7,093 nucleotides of DNA from Deltaproteobacteria bacterium (GTDB taxonomy: Bacteria; Desulfobacterota; Desulfobulbia; Desulfobulbales; BM004): NCBI GenBank assembly GCA_019312695.1, contig JAFDCT010000347.1, positions 1 through 7,093 of the forward strand, read 5' to 3'. Numbering within the stretch: position 1 is the stretch's first letter; the number at the start of each line of letters is the position of its first letter. Under the pieces are notes generated by a model that saw only the letters and a program-made list of their open reading frames with translations, made no database searches and was not told the origin of the DNA. Position numbers and translations under genes: made by a program. Below, piece after piece: positions 1 to 6,057 of this stretch.

Positions 1-453
1 AGACTGCTTCGAGGACTTGAAATTTTTTACGTTACTGGCATACCATTGTCCCGGCATCTGGTAGATCAAAGAAAAAGTATTAGAAATTATCATGCCTTTA
101 AGATTGGTTTGACTCGGCCGCGACAAGAGCTGTATGCGCGCATAGACAGACGTGTCCGCCTCATGGTAGAACAAGGACTGCTTGATGAGGTAAGGAAAAT
201 TGTGGGCTTGGGATATGATAGACAATTAAAAGCAATGCAGGCCATAGGCTATCGTCATATGGTAAATTTTCTGGACGGGAACTGGACCTGGGAGCAAACC
301 CTTGAACTGCTTGCCAGGGATACTAGACATTACGCCAAACGGCAATTTACCTGGTTTAATAATGACAAGGAAATTTTATGGTATGATGTGAGGCAGAAAG
401 ATAAAATATTAGAGGATATCAAGAGATTTATAATGCCGGGTAATTCTTTATAA
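1..453 (+). CDS. miaA: tRNA dimethylallyltransferase MiaA, C-terminal part (5' end outside the window)
   Basis: MiaA transfers a dimethylallyl group from DMAPP to N6 of A37 in tRNAs that read codons starting with U; it is cytosolic. The frame is open from base 1 and about 150 residues are present, roughly the last half of a ~310-residue family. The codons before 46 already read RLLRGLEIFYVTG, matching the family's conserved R-ALE-TG block, so the TTG at 46 is an internal Leu and not a start. Further family landmarks follow: YARIDRRV with VEQGLLDEV, then KAMQAIGYRHM (the conserved QAIGY stretch) and DTRHYAKRQFTWF (the conserved TR-YAKRQ-TWF block). The N-terminal P-loop and catalytic Asp lie upstream and cannot be checked. 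The stop is followed after 19 bases by the next gene on the same strand, so co-transcription is likely. Confidence 0.95.
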   Translation, partial: RLLRGLEIFYVTGIPLSRHLVDQRKSIRNYHAFKIGLTRPRQELYARIDRRVRLMVEQGLLDEVRKIVGLGYDRQLKAMQAIGYRHMVNFLDGNWTWEQTLELLARDTRHYAKRQFTWFNNDKEILWYDVRQKDKILEDIKRFIMPGNSL

Positions 454-472
454 ATATTTCGAAAGCGAGCTG

Positions 473-1549
473 ATGCAGGAAGTTCTCTTCATAGGTGCAG
501 GGACCCGCGGGGCAAAACTGGTTGGTAGTGAATTCCAGCCCTATATTGCTTTTCACGGTAAAACCTGTATTGCACATGTTGTTGAGGCAGCGATGCAGGC
601 CAGGAGCGTGGGAGATATCTATATCTGGGGTGATAAGAACACTCTTGAACGCATTCTGGCTGAGCAGATAAAACAGTATCATTCCCGAATCATAATTATC
701 GAAGAACGGGAAAATATTATTGAGAGTTTTTTTGCATCCTATCTCAAGTATCTTTCAAGCGACAGCAACACATTGCACAGTATGATCAGCAGTTGGGATT
801 CCATACAGAATGTTAACTGGGATCAACTGCGCACATATTTCAGCAATGGTGAACAGTGGGAAAAACAGGTTAATGTCATTGTCAGCGATACACCGCTTAT
901 CAGTTCATATGAACTTGATTTTCTTATTGAAAACAAGAACCGAAATGCAGATATGGTTCTCGGGCGTACTGCCAGGAAAGATTATAAGGCCATACTCGAG
1001 AGACTAGGGGAAATTCCTGTCAGAGAAAAATCTGTTAAGAATTTCTATACCTACCGAATCGACAACAAAGATGTATCCTTAATTGTCAACAGCTTTATAG
1101 CTGGCAAGCCGCTCAAGCTTGATAAGAATATCTGGAACCTGACCGGCAGTTTTTATGAAAACAGAACCATAATCGCCGGACGCAAAAAAAATCTGCGCAA
1201 TATTGCCCGAAACCTGTTGTTTTTTAAAAGGCTGTTCTTCCCGAAGGAATCTGAAGCAGGCCGATACAGTTATGTAGAACGGGCCAGGGCGGTTTTCTAC
1301 CTGATCAATGCCTACAAGGCCATCGTGAAAAGCAAGAGCGGCAATATTTACTATCGAGATCTCAAAAAGATTTATAAAAGCATCAAGACTCTCGTCAGCC
1401 TGAACATAGAATTAGATATAAGTCACTGTTTCGGGTCTGCATTTGATATTGATACCGAGTATGAAACAGAATTTATCCGCAGAAATTTTTTCACTCTGCA
1501 AAAGATTTGTGATGAGTATTACAAAACCTATGACGAACCTCAGTTATAA
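473..1549 (+). CDS. MobA-like NTP-transferase-fold protein, function unknown
   Basis: A 358-residue protein resembling the GT-A nucleotidyltransferase superfamily (MobA/GlmU N-terminal type), whose members transfer nucleotidyl groups to sugars or cofactors. Visible signs are a glycine-rich N-terminal loop GAGTRGAKL (residues 8-16) followed by GKTCIAHVVEAA (29-40), equivalent to the family's GKP-I-HV-EAA; a metal-site-like VSDTPLIS (137-144, Asp139); and FDIDTEYE (324-331), matching the late FDIDTPED-type motif. Two oddities: the first loop lacks the usual AGGxGxR form, and the Lys normally found in K-ALLPL is replaced by FQPYI (20-25). Substrate binding may therefore differ, or the enzyme may be degenerate. 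Residues 237-310 are rich in Lys/Arg and probably helical. The ribosome binding site is weak (AAAGCGAG just upstream). It sits between miaA and recJ with gaps of 19 and 26 bases, so an operon is likely. No specific substrate can be named. Confidence 0.75.
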   Translation: MQEVLFIGAGTRGAKLVGSEFQPYIAFHGKTCIAHVVEAAMQARSVGDIYIWGDKNTLERILAEQIKQYHSRIIIIEERENIIESFFASYLKYLSSDSNTLHSMISSWDSIQNVNWDQLRTYFSNGEQWEKQVNVIVSDTPLISSYELDFLIENKNRNADMVLGRTARKDYKAILERLGEIPVREKSVKNFYTYRIDNKDVSLIVNSFIAGKPLKLDKNIWNLTGSFYENRTIIAGRKKNLRNIARNLLFFKRLFFPKESEAGRYSYVERARAVFYLINAYKAIVKSKSGNIYYRDLKKIYKSIKTLVSLNIELDISHCFGSAFDIDTEYETEFIRRNFFTLQKICDEYYKTYDEPQL

Positions 1550-1575
1550 TCCGGAAGCAGGCTACTAAATAATTT

Positions 1576-3380
1576 ATGACTTTGCCGTTAACAGAAAAAA
1601 TTTGGCTGTTTCGCAGTGCTCCCGGGGAGGTCCCTGAGGAACAGATAAAGAAAACCGCCCAGGATTTAGGTATTCCTGAAATCATTGTCAGAATCATGGC
1701 ACTCAGGGGAGTTTCAGACAATGATATACTAAATGAGTTTTTAACTCCTGCCCTGGCTCAACTGCCGCAACCCCATCTTATGAAAGGTATGGAGAAAGCT
1801 GTGGAAATTCTGCTGGATGCCTTGAAGTCCCCCAAACCGATAACCGTTTTTGGCGATTTCGATGCTGACGGTGTTACTGCTACTTCCTTACTTACCCTGT
1901 TTTTTAACAAGATCGGTGCAGCACCGATACAGTATTATATCCCTGACCGTTTGTCTGAGGGATATGGTATGAACAGTGACGCGGTAAAAAAGATACATGA
2001 AAGTAATATGCTGCAATGGGGTAATGCCGGTGTACTCCTGACTGCGGACTGTGGCATCAGTGATATTGGTATTGTTGATGAAGCCAAATGTCTTGGATTT
2101 ACTGTAATTATCACCGACCATCATAAACCACCGGCAAGTCTTCCCATGGCAGATACTATTTTGAATCCCTTGCAGCCTGGCTGTCTGTTCCCCTGTAAAG
2201 ACCTGGCAGGTGTTGGAGTGGCCTTTACCTGATCATGGGACTACGATCCGAATTAATGAAAAACGGTTATTGGCCTGAAAATAAAATGCCGAATCTTAAG
2301 TCATACATGGATCTGGTGGCGATAGGCACAGTTGCCGATCAGGTTCCTGTCACCGGCTGTAATAGAATAATTGTCAGGGCAGGACTGGAAATACTTAATA
2401 TGGCAGGCCGGATTGGTCTGCGGCAACTTCTTGACTGGAATAAATTTAATGGCAGGAGTGTCAGTGCCGAAGATATTGCCTTTCGTCTGGCACCAAGGAT
2501 AAATGCCGTGGGAAGGATCGGTTCTGCCATTACAGCTGTAAAACTTATGACCACAAATTCACAGAAAGAGGCAAAGCAGTTTGCCAGGGAACTGGAAGAG
2601 GCGAATAATGTCAGGAAAAATATAGAAGCAAATATTTTTTCTGACGCGGTGCAGATGGTTTCAAAAGAGACTCTCGAGTCGGCAAAATCTTTGGTTTTAT
2701 ATAAAAATGACTGGCACCAAGGGGTGCTTGGTATCGTTGCCAGCAGGCTATGCGACCAGTACCACCGCCCTGTCATCCTGCTGACAGACTGTGGGCCGAA
2801 TGTTTTAAACGATCCAGTAAAGCTTGTAAAAGGTTCGGGGCGCTCGATTGAAGGGGTTGATATTCACGAGGCGGTAACATCCTGCCAGGATATGCTGCAT
2901 CGCTACGGTGGTCATTCAGGAGCAGTGGGTCTGACACTGCCGTTAGTCAATATTGAATCATTCAGGTATCAGTTTGACGAATTTGTAAAGGACCATGCCT
3001 CAAAGCAGACTTCAACTCCCAGACTGTTAATTGATCTGCAAATAACCCCGTCCGAACTTTTTGACCAGGAATTCCTTGCAGTTTATAATGCACTGTCTCC
3101 TTTTGGGAACGGTAATCCAGAACCGGTTTTCTGTCTCAGGTCACAAAAGCTTTCAAATCTCCGGCAGGTCGGTTCCAATCATCTCAGATTTTCCCTCATG
3201 GCTGCTAATGGGATGATGAATGGTATTGGATTCGGCTTTGGTGGCCTGATTGAATTACTCCACAACAACCTTTTCGACCTGGCCTTTTCCTTACGTTTAA
3301 ATTCTTACCTGGGACAGGAAAAATGGGAAATACATCTGGTTGACCTGCAACCATCTGCCCCTGATAATCTTTTCTCTTAA
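1576..3380 (+). pseudogene. recJ: single-stranded-DNA-specific 5'-3' exonuclease RecJ, disrupted by a frameshift
   Basis: RecJ degrades ssDNA 5'-3' in RecF-pathway recombination, mismatch repair and replication-fork processing. The gene is read in two frames. The first part (1576-2232, 218 aa) carries the DHH domain: GDFDADG (93-99), EGYG (128-131), TADCG (156-160) and ITDHH (179-183). It reaches AGVGVAF and then hits TGA at 2230-2232. The second part (2235-3380 from an ATG; frame open upstream) carries IGTVADQVP, PRINAVGR, the DHHA1-type GSGRS and RYGGHSGAVG, and FGNGNPEP ahead of the OB-like C-terminus. Joined, AGVGVAF runs directly into YLIMGLRSEL with no family sequence missing, giving about 600 residues, close to normal RecJ length. 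One lost T in the run at 2224-2226 explains the break. The start is the only ATG after an in-frame TAA at 1570. All catalytic motifs survive, so this is either a recent mutation or a sequencing error. Confidence 0.9.
2221..2237 (+). other. recJ frameshift site (probable loss of one T)
   Basis: The sequence GCCTTTACCTGATCATG reads A-F-T-stop in the upstream frame. With a fourth T it would read GCC TTT TAC CTG ATC ATG, that is A-F-Y-L-I-M, which continues into the downstream frame and fits the family's AGVGVAF-x-L-x-x-ALR consensus. The ATG at 2235 is therefore probably an internal Met and not a true start. There is no Shine-Dalgarno sequence of note before it, although TGATCATG would place a restart only two bases after the stop. 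No X-XXY-YYZ slippery heptamer is present, so a programmed shift is not supported. Confidence 0.85.
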
Positions 3381-3407
3381 TAGTGTTTTTTCATGAGTAT
3401 ATTTTAC

Positions 3408-3436
3408 TTGACATGGTAGGTATTTTTACCTATTAT
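3408..3436 (+). promoter_or_regulatory. near-consensus sigma70 promoter
   Basis: A perfect -35 box TTGACA (3408-3413) is followed by a 17-bp spacer and the -10 box TATTAT (3431-3436, five of six to consensus). It is the best promoter-like sequence in the window. It lies only 28 bases after the recJ stop and points toward the terminator at 3524-3578 and the methyltransferase at 3657. Initiation is predicted near 3443. No transcript data are available here. Confidence 0.65.
3417..3432. promoter_or_regulatory. 16-bp palindrome in the promoter spacer, operator candidate
   Basis: TAGGTA (3417-3422) and TACCTA (3427-3432) form a perfect inverted repeat separated by TTTT. It covers the 3' part of the spacer and the first two bases of the -10 box, a classic position for a repressor dimer to block RNA polymerase. 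The AGG...CCT half-site arrangement is loosely reminiscent of DtxR-family metal-regulator boxes, but that link is speculative. It could also be a weak AU-rich hairpin of the recJ 3' end. Confidence 0.4.
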
Positions 3437-3442
3437 TGCTTG

Positions 3443-3578
3443 CATCATAAGTGGAATACTTTTTTCAGCAGTTTCTTCTGAAGTAAAGATGAATATTGCC
3501 ACATGAATAAAGGGCGTTGCTTGAAATAAAAAACCTTTAAAGTACTATTGGGTACTTTAAAGGTTTTTTATTTTTTTT
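3443..3578 (+). ncRNA. candidate small RNA or transcribed leader (promoter-to-terminator unit)
   Basis: The stretch between the sigma70-like promoter and the strong terminator would give a transcript of about 130 nt. It contains no convincing gene: the only ATG-initiated frames are five (MNIAT) and eight codons (MNKGRCLK). An internal inverted repeat TTCAG (3464-3468) / CTGAA (3478-3482) could form a small stem-loop, followed by an A-rich unpaired stretch and the terminator. TACTTT at 3457-3462 repeats part of the terminator's right arm (3553-3558), so it could pair weakly with the left arm. The unit could be an independent sRNA or an attenuated 5' leader of the methyltransferase that starts about 80 bases after the terminator. 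I do not recognise it as a known RNA family. Confidence 0.35.
3524..3578 (+). terminator. strong intrinsic terminator, probably bidirectional
   Basis: Arms 3524-3545 and 3552-3573 are perfect reverse complements over 22 bp, enclosing the 6-nt loop TATTGG. The right arm runs into a T-rich tract (3564-3578, interrupted by one A). The left arm begins with six A residues, which give a U-tract on the opposite strand, so it could stop transcription both ways. It closes whatever starts at the promoter at 3408 and would also end readthrough from recJ. Confidence 0.85.
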
Positions 3579-3656
3579 GTTACTTGCGGCCCTCCAAAAT
3601 ATATATTTTTTTACAATCAACTTTATTATCCGAATCAAATAAAGGGGAGTGAAACA

Positions 3657-4334
3657 GTGATGACTGAACTGATTATCAAACACTTTTCAGGACAGCCAAC
3701 AGAATATGAAGGCCTCATAAAAAGACTTGTGCCGCAGTACAAAAAACAGCACGAAGTTATTTGCGAGTTACTGCCTGAGACTTCTGATAAACAGTTTCGT
3801 GTTCTTGATCTTGGCTGCGGAAATGGCGCCTTGTCAGAACTTATACTCAAGAAACTTCCCAATGCCCATGTTGTCGGTTTTGATCATACTCCCAAGATGC
3901 TTGAAGCGTATGAAGAAAAACTCTCTGCTTATGAGGGAAGATATGAACTTTTACTTGGCGATTTTCGTTTTGACCCTATTGGCATCAGATATGACATAGT
4001 TCTCGCAGGCCTTTCATTACAGCATCTTACCTGGGGCGAACGAAAGGATTTCTATAAGCTTGTTTATTCCGTGCTCAATACCAACGGTTCATTCATATTG
4101 AACGATATTGTAATTGATGAAGATTGGCATACCCGAAAACTCCAGTACAAAAACTGGATGGACTTTATTGCCGCAAACGGTGAAGATCCGGACTTCTGGC
4201 TCAATATACATCTTACCAAAGATTATCCGATAACCCTTGAGGATCACTTTCAATGGCTGGAAGAAGTAGGGTTTTCAAAAACAGACTGCTACTGGCGCTT
4301 TAGCAACTTTGCCATAACCATGGCAATTAAATAA
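3657..4334 (+). CDS. class I SAM-dependent methyltransferase
   Basis: A 225-residue Rossmann-fold methyltransferase, predicted cytosolic, using S-adenosylmethionine. Motif I is VLDLGCGNG (49-57), the acidic ribose-binding residue is Asp76 in VVGFDHTPKM, the adenine-loop-like LLLGDF lies at 98-103, DIVLAGLSLQHL (113-124) is the motif IV region, and NGSFILND (143-150) is the late strand. The N-terminal YEGLIKRLVPQYKKQHEVICELLP and C-terminal TLEDHFQWLEEVGF blocks resemble the CmoA/YqeM-like group of small methyltransferases, but the substrate cannot be assigned. The start is GTG at 3657 or ATG at 3660, the next codon; a strong AGGGGAG Shine-Dalgarno at 3643-3649 serves either (7 or 10 bases). 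It is preceded by a strong terminator and followed by 108 non-coding bases, so it is probably transcribed alone. Confidence 0.88.
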   Translation: MMTELIIKHFSGQPTEYEGLIKRLVPQYKKQHEVICELLPETSDKQFRVLDLGCGNGALSELILKKLPNAHVVGFDHTPKMLEAYEEKLSAYEGRYELLLGDFRFDPIGIRYDIVLAGLSLQHLTWGERKDFYKLVYSVLNTNGSFILNDIVIDEDWHTRKLQYKNWMDFIAANGEDPDFWLNIHLTKDYPITLEDHFQWLEEVGFSKTDCYWRFSNFAITMAIK

Positions 4335-4376
4335 CACTGGATCTCTATACCTTTTCCTTCTTGACATTTAGTTTTT

Positions 4377-4402
4377 CTGTACAAAAATAGAGATACTGTA
4401 CA
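4377..4402. repeat. paired CTGTACA direct repeat upstream of the 89-aa gene
   Basis: CTGTACA occurs at 4377-4383 and again at 4396-4402, a 19-bp period or about two helical turns. Each copy contains the palindrome TGTACA. The pair lies 41-66 bases before the ATG at 4443, where a regulator could sit. A TTGACA at 4361-4366 lies just upstream but has no good -10 partner at 16-18 bp. Chance occurrence in AT-rich DNA is possible. Confidence 0.25.
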
Positions 4403-4442
4403 TATACCCTTATTTCTGAAATCATTAATTTGTTTTATCAGA

Positions 4443-4712
4443 ATGACATCGTATCTCGATCCTCAATCCCTTGGTTTGGCGCCTCGAACTGTTGTCGAGG
4501 TAGTAGATTCTTATACTATAGCCATTGTTATAAAACGCAAGAGCAGGATAATTATGACTGATGGTCAAAAGATCCTGGCTAAAGCTGAAAAGATTAAAAG
4601 GGCAAAACCGGGCAGCAAAATCATATTAAAGACCTCTGCACCGGTATGCGGCAAAACTTTGCAATTCTTAGCAGATAACAACATTGAACTTGATGCTTTG
4701 ACAAAAAATTAA
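4443..4712 (+). CDS. conserved-looking hypothetical protein, 89 aa
   Basis: I do not recognise a named family. The protein has no signal peptide or membrane segment. An N-terminal strand-rich part (PRTVVEVVDSYTIAIVIKRKSRIIMTDGQKILAKAEKI split around residues 14-51) leads to a basic linker and KIILKTSAPVCGKTLQFLADNNIEL (59-83), which looks like a strand, a loop with the single Cys69, and a helix. The pattern suggests a small soluble alpha/beta domain. The ATG at 4443 has no clear Shine-Dalgarno. An internal in-frame ATG at residue 38 follows an AGGA, but starting there would cut through the ordered N-terminal part, so the longer form is preferred. The stop is 16 bases before the preferred pirin start, which suggests translational coupling and a shared transcript. 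The link to pirin function is only contextual. Confidence 0.7.
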   Translation: MTSYLDPQSLGLAPRTVVEVVDSYTIAIVIKRKSRIIMTDGQKILAKAEKIKRAKPGSKIILKTSAPVCGKTLQFLADNNIELDALTKN

Positions 4713-4728
4713 GGTGACGGAATTCTGC

Positions 4729-5643
4729 ATGAATGCAGCAAGAAAAATCAAAAAGGTTTTTAAAAGCAAACAAACAATTGAAGGAGCAGGAGTCCACCTC
4801 AAGCGGGCTTTCGGGTTCAGTGAATTGCCACTCTTTGATCCATTTCTTCTTATGGATGATTTCCGCTCAGGCAACCCGAATCAATACATTAAAGGTTTTC
4901 CCTGGCATCCACACCGGGGCATCGAGACAATCACCTATGTTCTTGAAGGTAAGGTGGAGCATGGTGACAGTCTTGGCAACTCAGGTATTATTGATTCTGG
5001 GGATGTGCAGTGGATGACTGCCGGAAGCGGTATTATTCACCAGGAAATGCCTAAGGGGAATAAAAGAGGCAAAATGGAAGGTTTTCAGCTTTGGGCTAAC
5101 CTGCCGGCAGCAGAAAAGATGATGTCGCCACGGTACCGGGATGTAAGATCCGACGACATCCCTGTGATAACCCTTGAAAATGATATCACAGTAAAGATAA
5201 TCTGCGGTATGGTGAATGGTATCCGAGGCCCGGTGCATGACATAAGAATAGATCCTGGGTATATGGATATAACTGTGCCGGCGCAAACTGTGTATCACCA
5301 CCCCACCAAACAGGGTCACACGGTTTTAGTTTATATCATCGGCGGCCAGGGGTATTTCTGCAAGGAAAAGAAGCCCTTTACCCATGAAACAGCAGGCGTG
5401 AATTATTTTGATATGGAGACAGACCCGGTTGCCGATAATGGCAGCCTTATACTTTTTGAGGATGGTGATTTCGTCCAGATTGAAACAGAGACTGTTCCTG
5501 TCCGCTTTCTGTTAATTTCAGGAAAACCCCTGGGGGAGCCGATTGCCTGGTATGGTCCGATTGTCATGAATACCCAGGAAGAATTGCGTATTGCCTTTGA
5601 GGAATACCAAAATGGTAGGTTTCTGAAGCACAAGCAGGACTGA
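4729..5643 (+). CDS. pirin family protein (metal-binding cupin)
   Basis: Pirins are bicupin proteins that bind Fe or a similar metal; some bacterial members (YhhW) show quercetin 2,3-dioxygenase activity, others act in redox or metabolic regulation. Counting from the ATG, the protein has 304 residues, near the usual ~290. It shows the N-terminal signature FDPFLLMDDF (36-45), the metal ligands His60 and His62 in WHPHRGIET, and His104 and Glu106 in GSGIIHQEMP, so all four pirin ligands are present. GFQLWANLPAAEKM follows and matches the conserved linker; the C-terminal cupin half ends with SGKPLGEPIAWYGPIVMNT, typical of the family. Start choice: AAGGTGA at 4711-4717 is a good Shine-Dalgarno for the ATG at 4729 (11-base gap), whereas the GTG at 4714 lies inside it and would add only MTEFC. 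It directly follows the 89-aa gene and is convergent with the minus-strand gene ending at 5650. Confidence 0.93.
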   Translation: MNAARKIKKVFKSKQTIEGAGVHLKRAFGFSELPLFDPFLLMDDFRSGNPNQYIKGFPWHPHRGIETITYVLEGKVEHGDSLGNSGIIDSGDVQWMTAGSGIIHQEMPKGNKRGKMEGFQLWANLPAAEKMMSPRYRDVRSDDIPVITLENDITVKIICGMVNGIRGPVHDIRIDPGYMDITVPAQTVYHHPTKQGHTVLVYIIGGQGYFCKEKKPFTHETAGVNYFDMETDPVADNGSLILFEDGDFVQIETETVPVRFLLISGKPLGEPIAWYGPIVMNTQEELRIAFEEYQNGRFLKHKQD

Positions 5644-5649
5644 TTCCCA

Positions 5650-5958
5650 TTATTGTTGCTTAGTAATCTCCCGCCCCTTGTCCCAGCCCTGGCGGTATCC
5701 GTCCCGATAGGACTTTTTCAAAGCATAATTATTGAATGGTGGCGCCGGATCTTCCGGCAATCCCCGGGCTTTTTTCAAACCGCTGTTAAAACCCTTTTCA
5801 AAATATTCAATTTTAATCTGCTCATTGGTAAGTTTGTTATCATGATAAATATCAACGCAGCGTTTGATCAAGAGCAGGGCAAATACTATAAGTAATACCT
5901 GCAGCAACCGCAGACCGAAACGGGTATGAAATGGGATTTTTCCCTCTTTTTGTGCCAT
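5650..5958 (-). CDS. small single-pass membrane protein with two Gly-aromatic repeats, function unknown
   Basis: A 102-residue protein with a short basic N-terminus, one hydrophobic helix (LRLLQVLLIVFALLLI, about 16-31) flanked by Lys/Arg, and a polar C-terminal region. It looks like an inner-membrane anchor without a cleavage site. The C-terminal part carries two related repeats, GFNSGLKKAR (56-65) and GYRQGWDKGR (87-96), consensus G-[FY]-x-x-G-[LW]-x-K-[AG]-R. A Pro-rich segment (LPEDPAPPF, 67-75) separates them. An AGGA Shine-Dalgarno (5964-5967 on the complement) lies 5 bases before the ATG, and a TTGGCT / TATAAT promoter candidate lies upstream, which supports a real gene on this strand. 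The overlapping plus-strand frame has no comparable signals. It is divergent from the outer-membrane gene, so both may serve the envelope; that is inference. Confidence 0.72.
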   Translation of the reverse strand: MAQKEGKIPFHTRFGLRLLQVLLIVFALLLIKRCVDIYHDNKLTNEQIKIEYFEKGFNSGLKKARGLPEDPAPPFNNYALKKSYRDGYRQGWDKGREITKQQ

Positions 5959-5979
5959 TTTAATCCTGACAAAATAATA

Positions 5980-5994
5980 AATTATTTGATAATT
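5980..5994. promoter_or_regulatory. 15-bp perfect palindrome in the divergent intergenic region
   Basis: AATTAT and ATAATT flank a TTG centre at 5986-5988 (the central base is unpaired by symmetry). It sits between the start codon of the minus-strand membrane protein and the TATAAT elements, so it overlaps the likely transcription start of the minus-strand gene. A symmetric site there could be an operator for one or both divergent genes. AT-rich DNA makes such palindromes fairly common by chance. Confidence 0.3.
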
Positions 5995-6000
5995 CTATTT

Positions 6001-6030
6001 ATTATAATACGTTATTTCTTTACAAGCCAA
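6001..6030 (-). promoter_or_regulatory. candidate promoter for the minus-strand membrane protein
   Basis: On the complement, TTGGCT (6030-6025, four of six to the -35 consensus) is followed after 18 bp by a perfect TATAAT (6006-6001). Initiation would fall near 5993, leaving a leader of about 35 bases with the AGGA Shine-Dalgarno before the ATG at 5958. Confidence 0.4.
6003..6008 (+). promoter_or_regulatory. candidate -10 box for the outer-membrane gene
   Basis: A perfect TATAAT on the plus strand, overlapping the minus-strand TATAAT by four bases within ATTATAAT. No -35 box is found at 16-18 bp: TTGATA at 5986-5991 is only 11 bp away. An activator may be needed, or a different sigma factor used. 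The leader to the ATG at 6058 would be about 43 bases. Confidence 0.3.
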
Positions 6031-6057
6031 CAACGAACAAATTCTCAGGGAACAAGC

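Noticed and set aside
2220..2240. Programmed -1 ribosomal frameshift in recJ
   Set aside because: No X-XXY-YYZ slippery heptamer is present and Phe-tRNA on TTT would re-pair poorly with CTT; RecJ is not known to use recoding.
2339..2776. A 145-codon open frame on the minus strand inside recJ
   Set aside because: The plus-strand frame carries conserved RecJ motifs through the whole stretch; the reverse translation is Ser/Leu-rich with no recognisable features.
4361..4390. TTGACA at 4361 as a full promoter
   Set aside because: Sequences 16-18 bp downstream (AAAATA and shifts) do not resemble a -10 box.
4341..4394. ATCTCTAT / ATAGAGAT inverted repeat after the methyltransferase as a terminator
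   Set aside because: Only 8 AU-rich base pairs around a 38-nt loop with no following T-tract; too weak to call.
4981..5319. A 112-codon minus-strand frame inside the pirin gene
   Set aside because: It lies opposite intact pirin metal-binding and linker motifs and has no ribosome site or family signature.
5744..5775. GCCGG-ATCTT-CCGGC hairpin with a later T-run as the pirin terminator
   Set aside because: The stem is only 5 bp, the T-run begins about 10 bases after it, and it lies within the coding part of the minus-strand gene.
5926..6057. Extended N-terminus for the outer-membrane protein starting at 5926
   Set aside because: It would put 44 residues before a clear signal peptide, overlap the minus-strand gene, and lacks a Shine-Dalgarno, while AGGGA sits 6 bases before the ATG at 6058.
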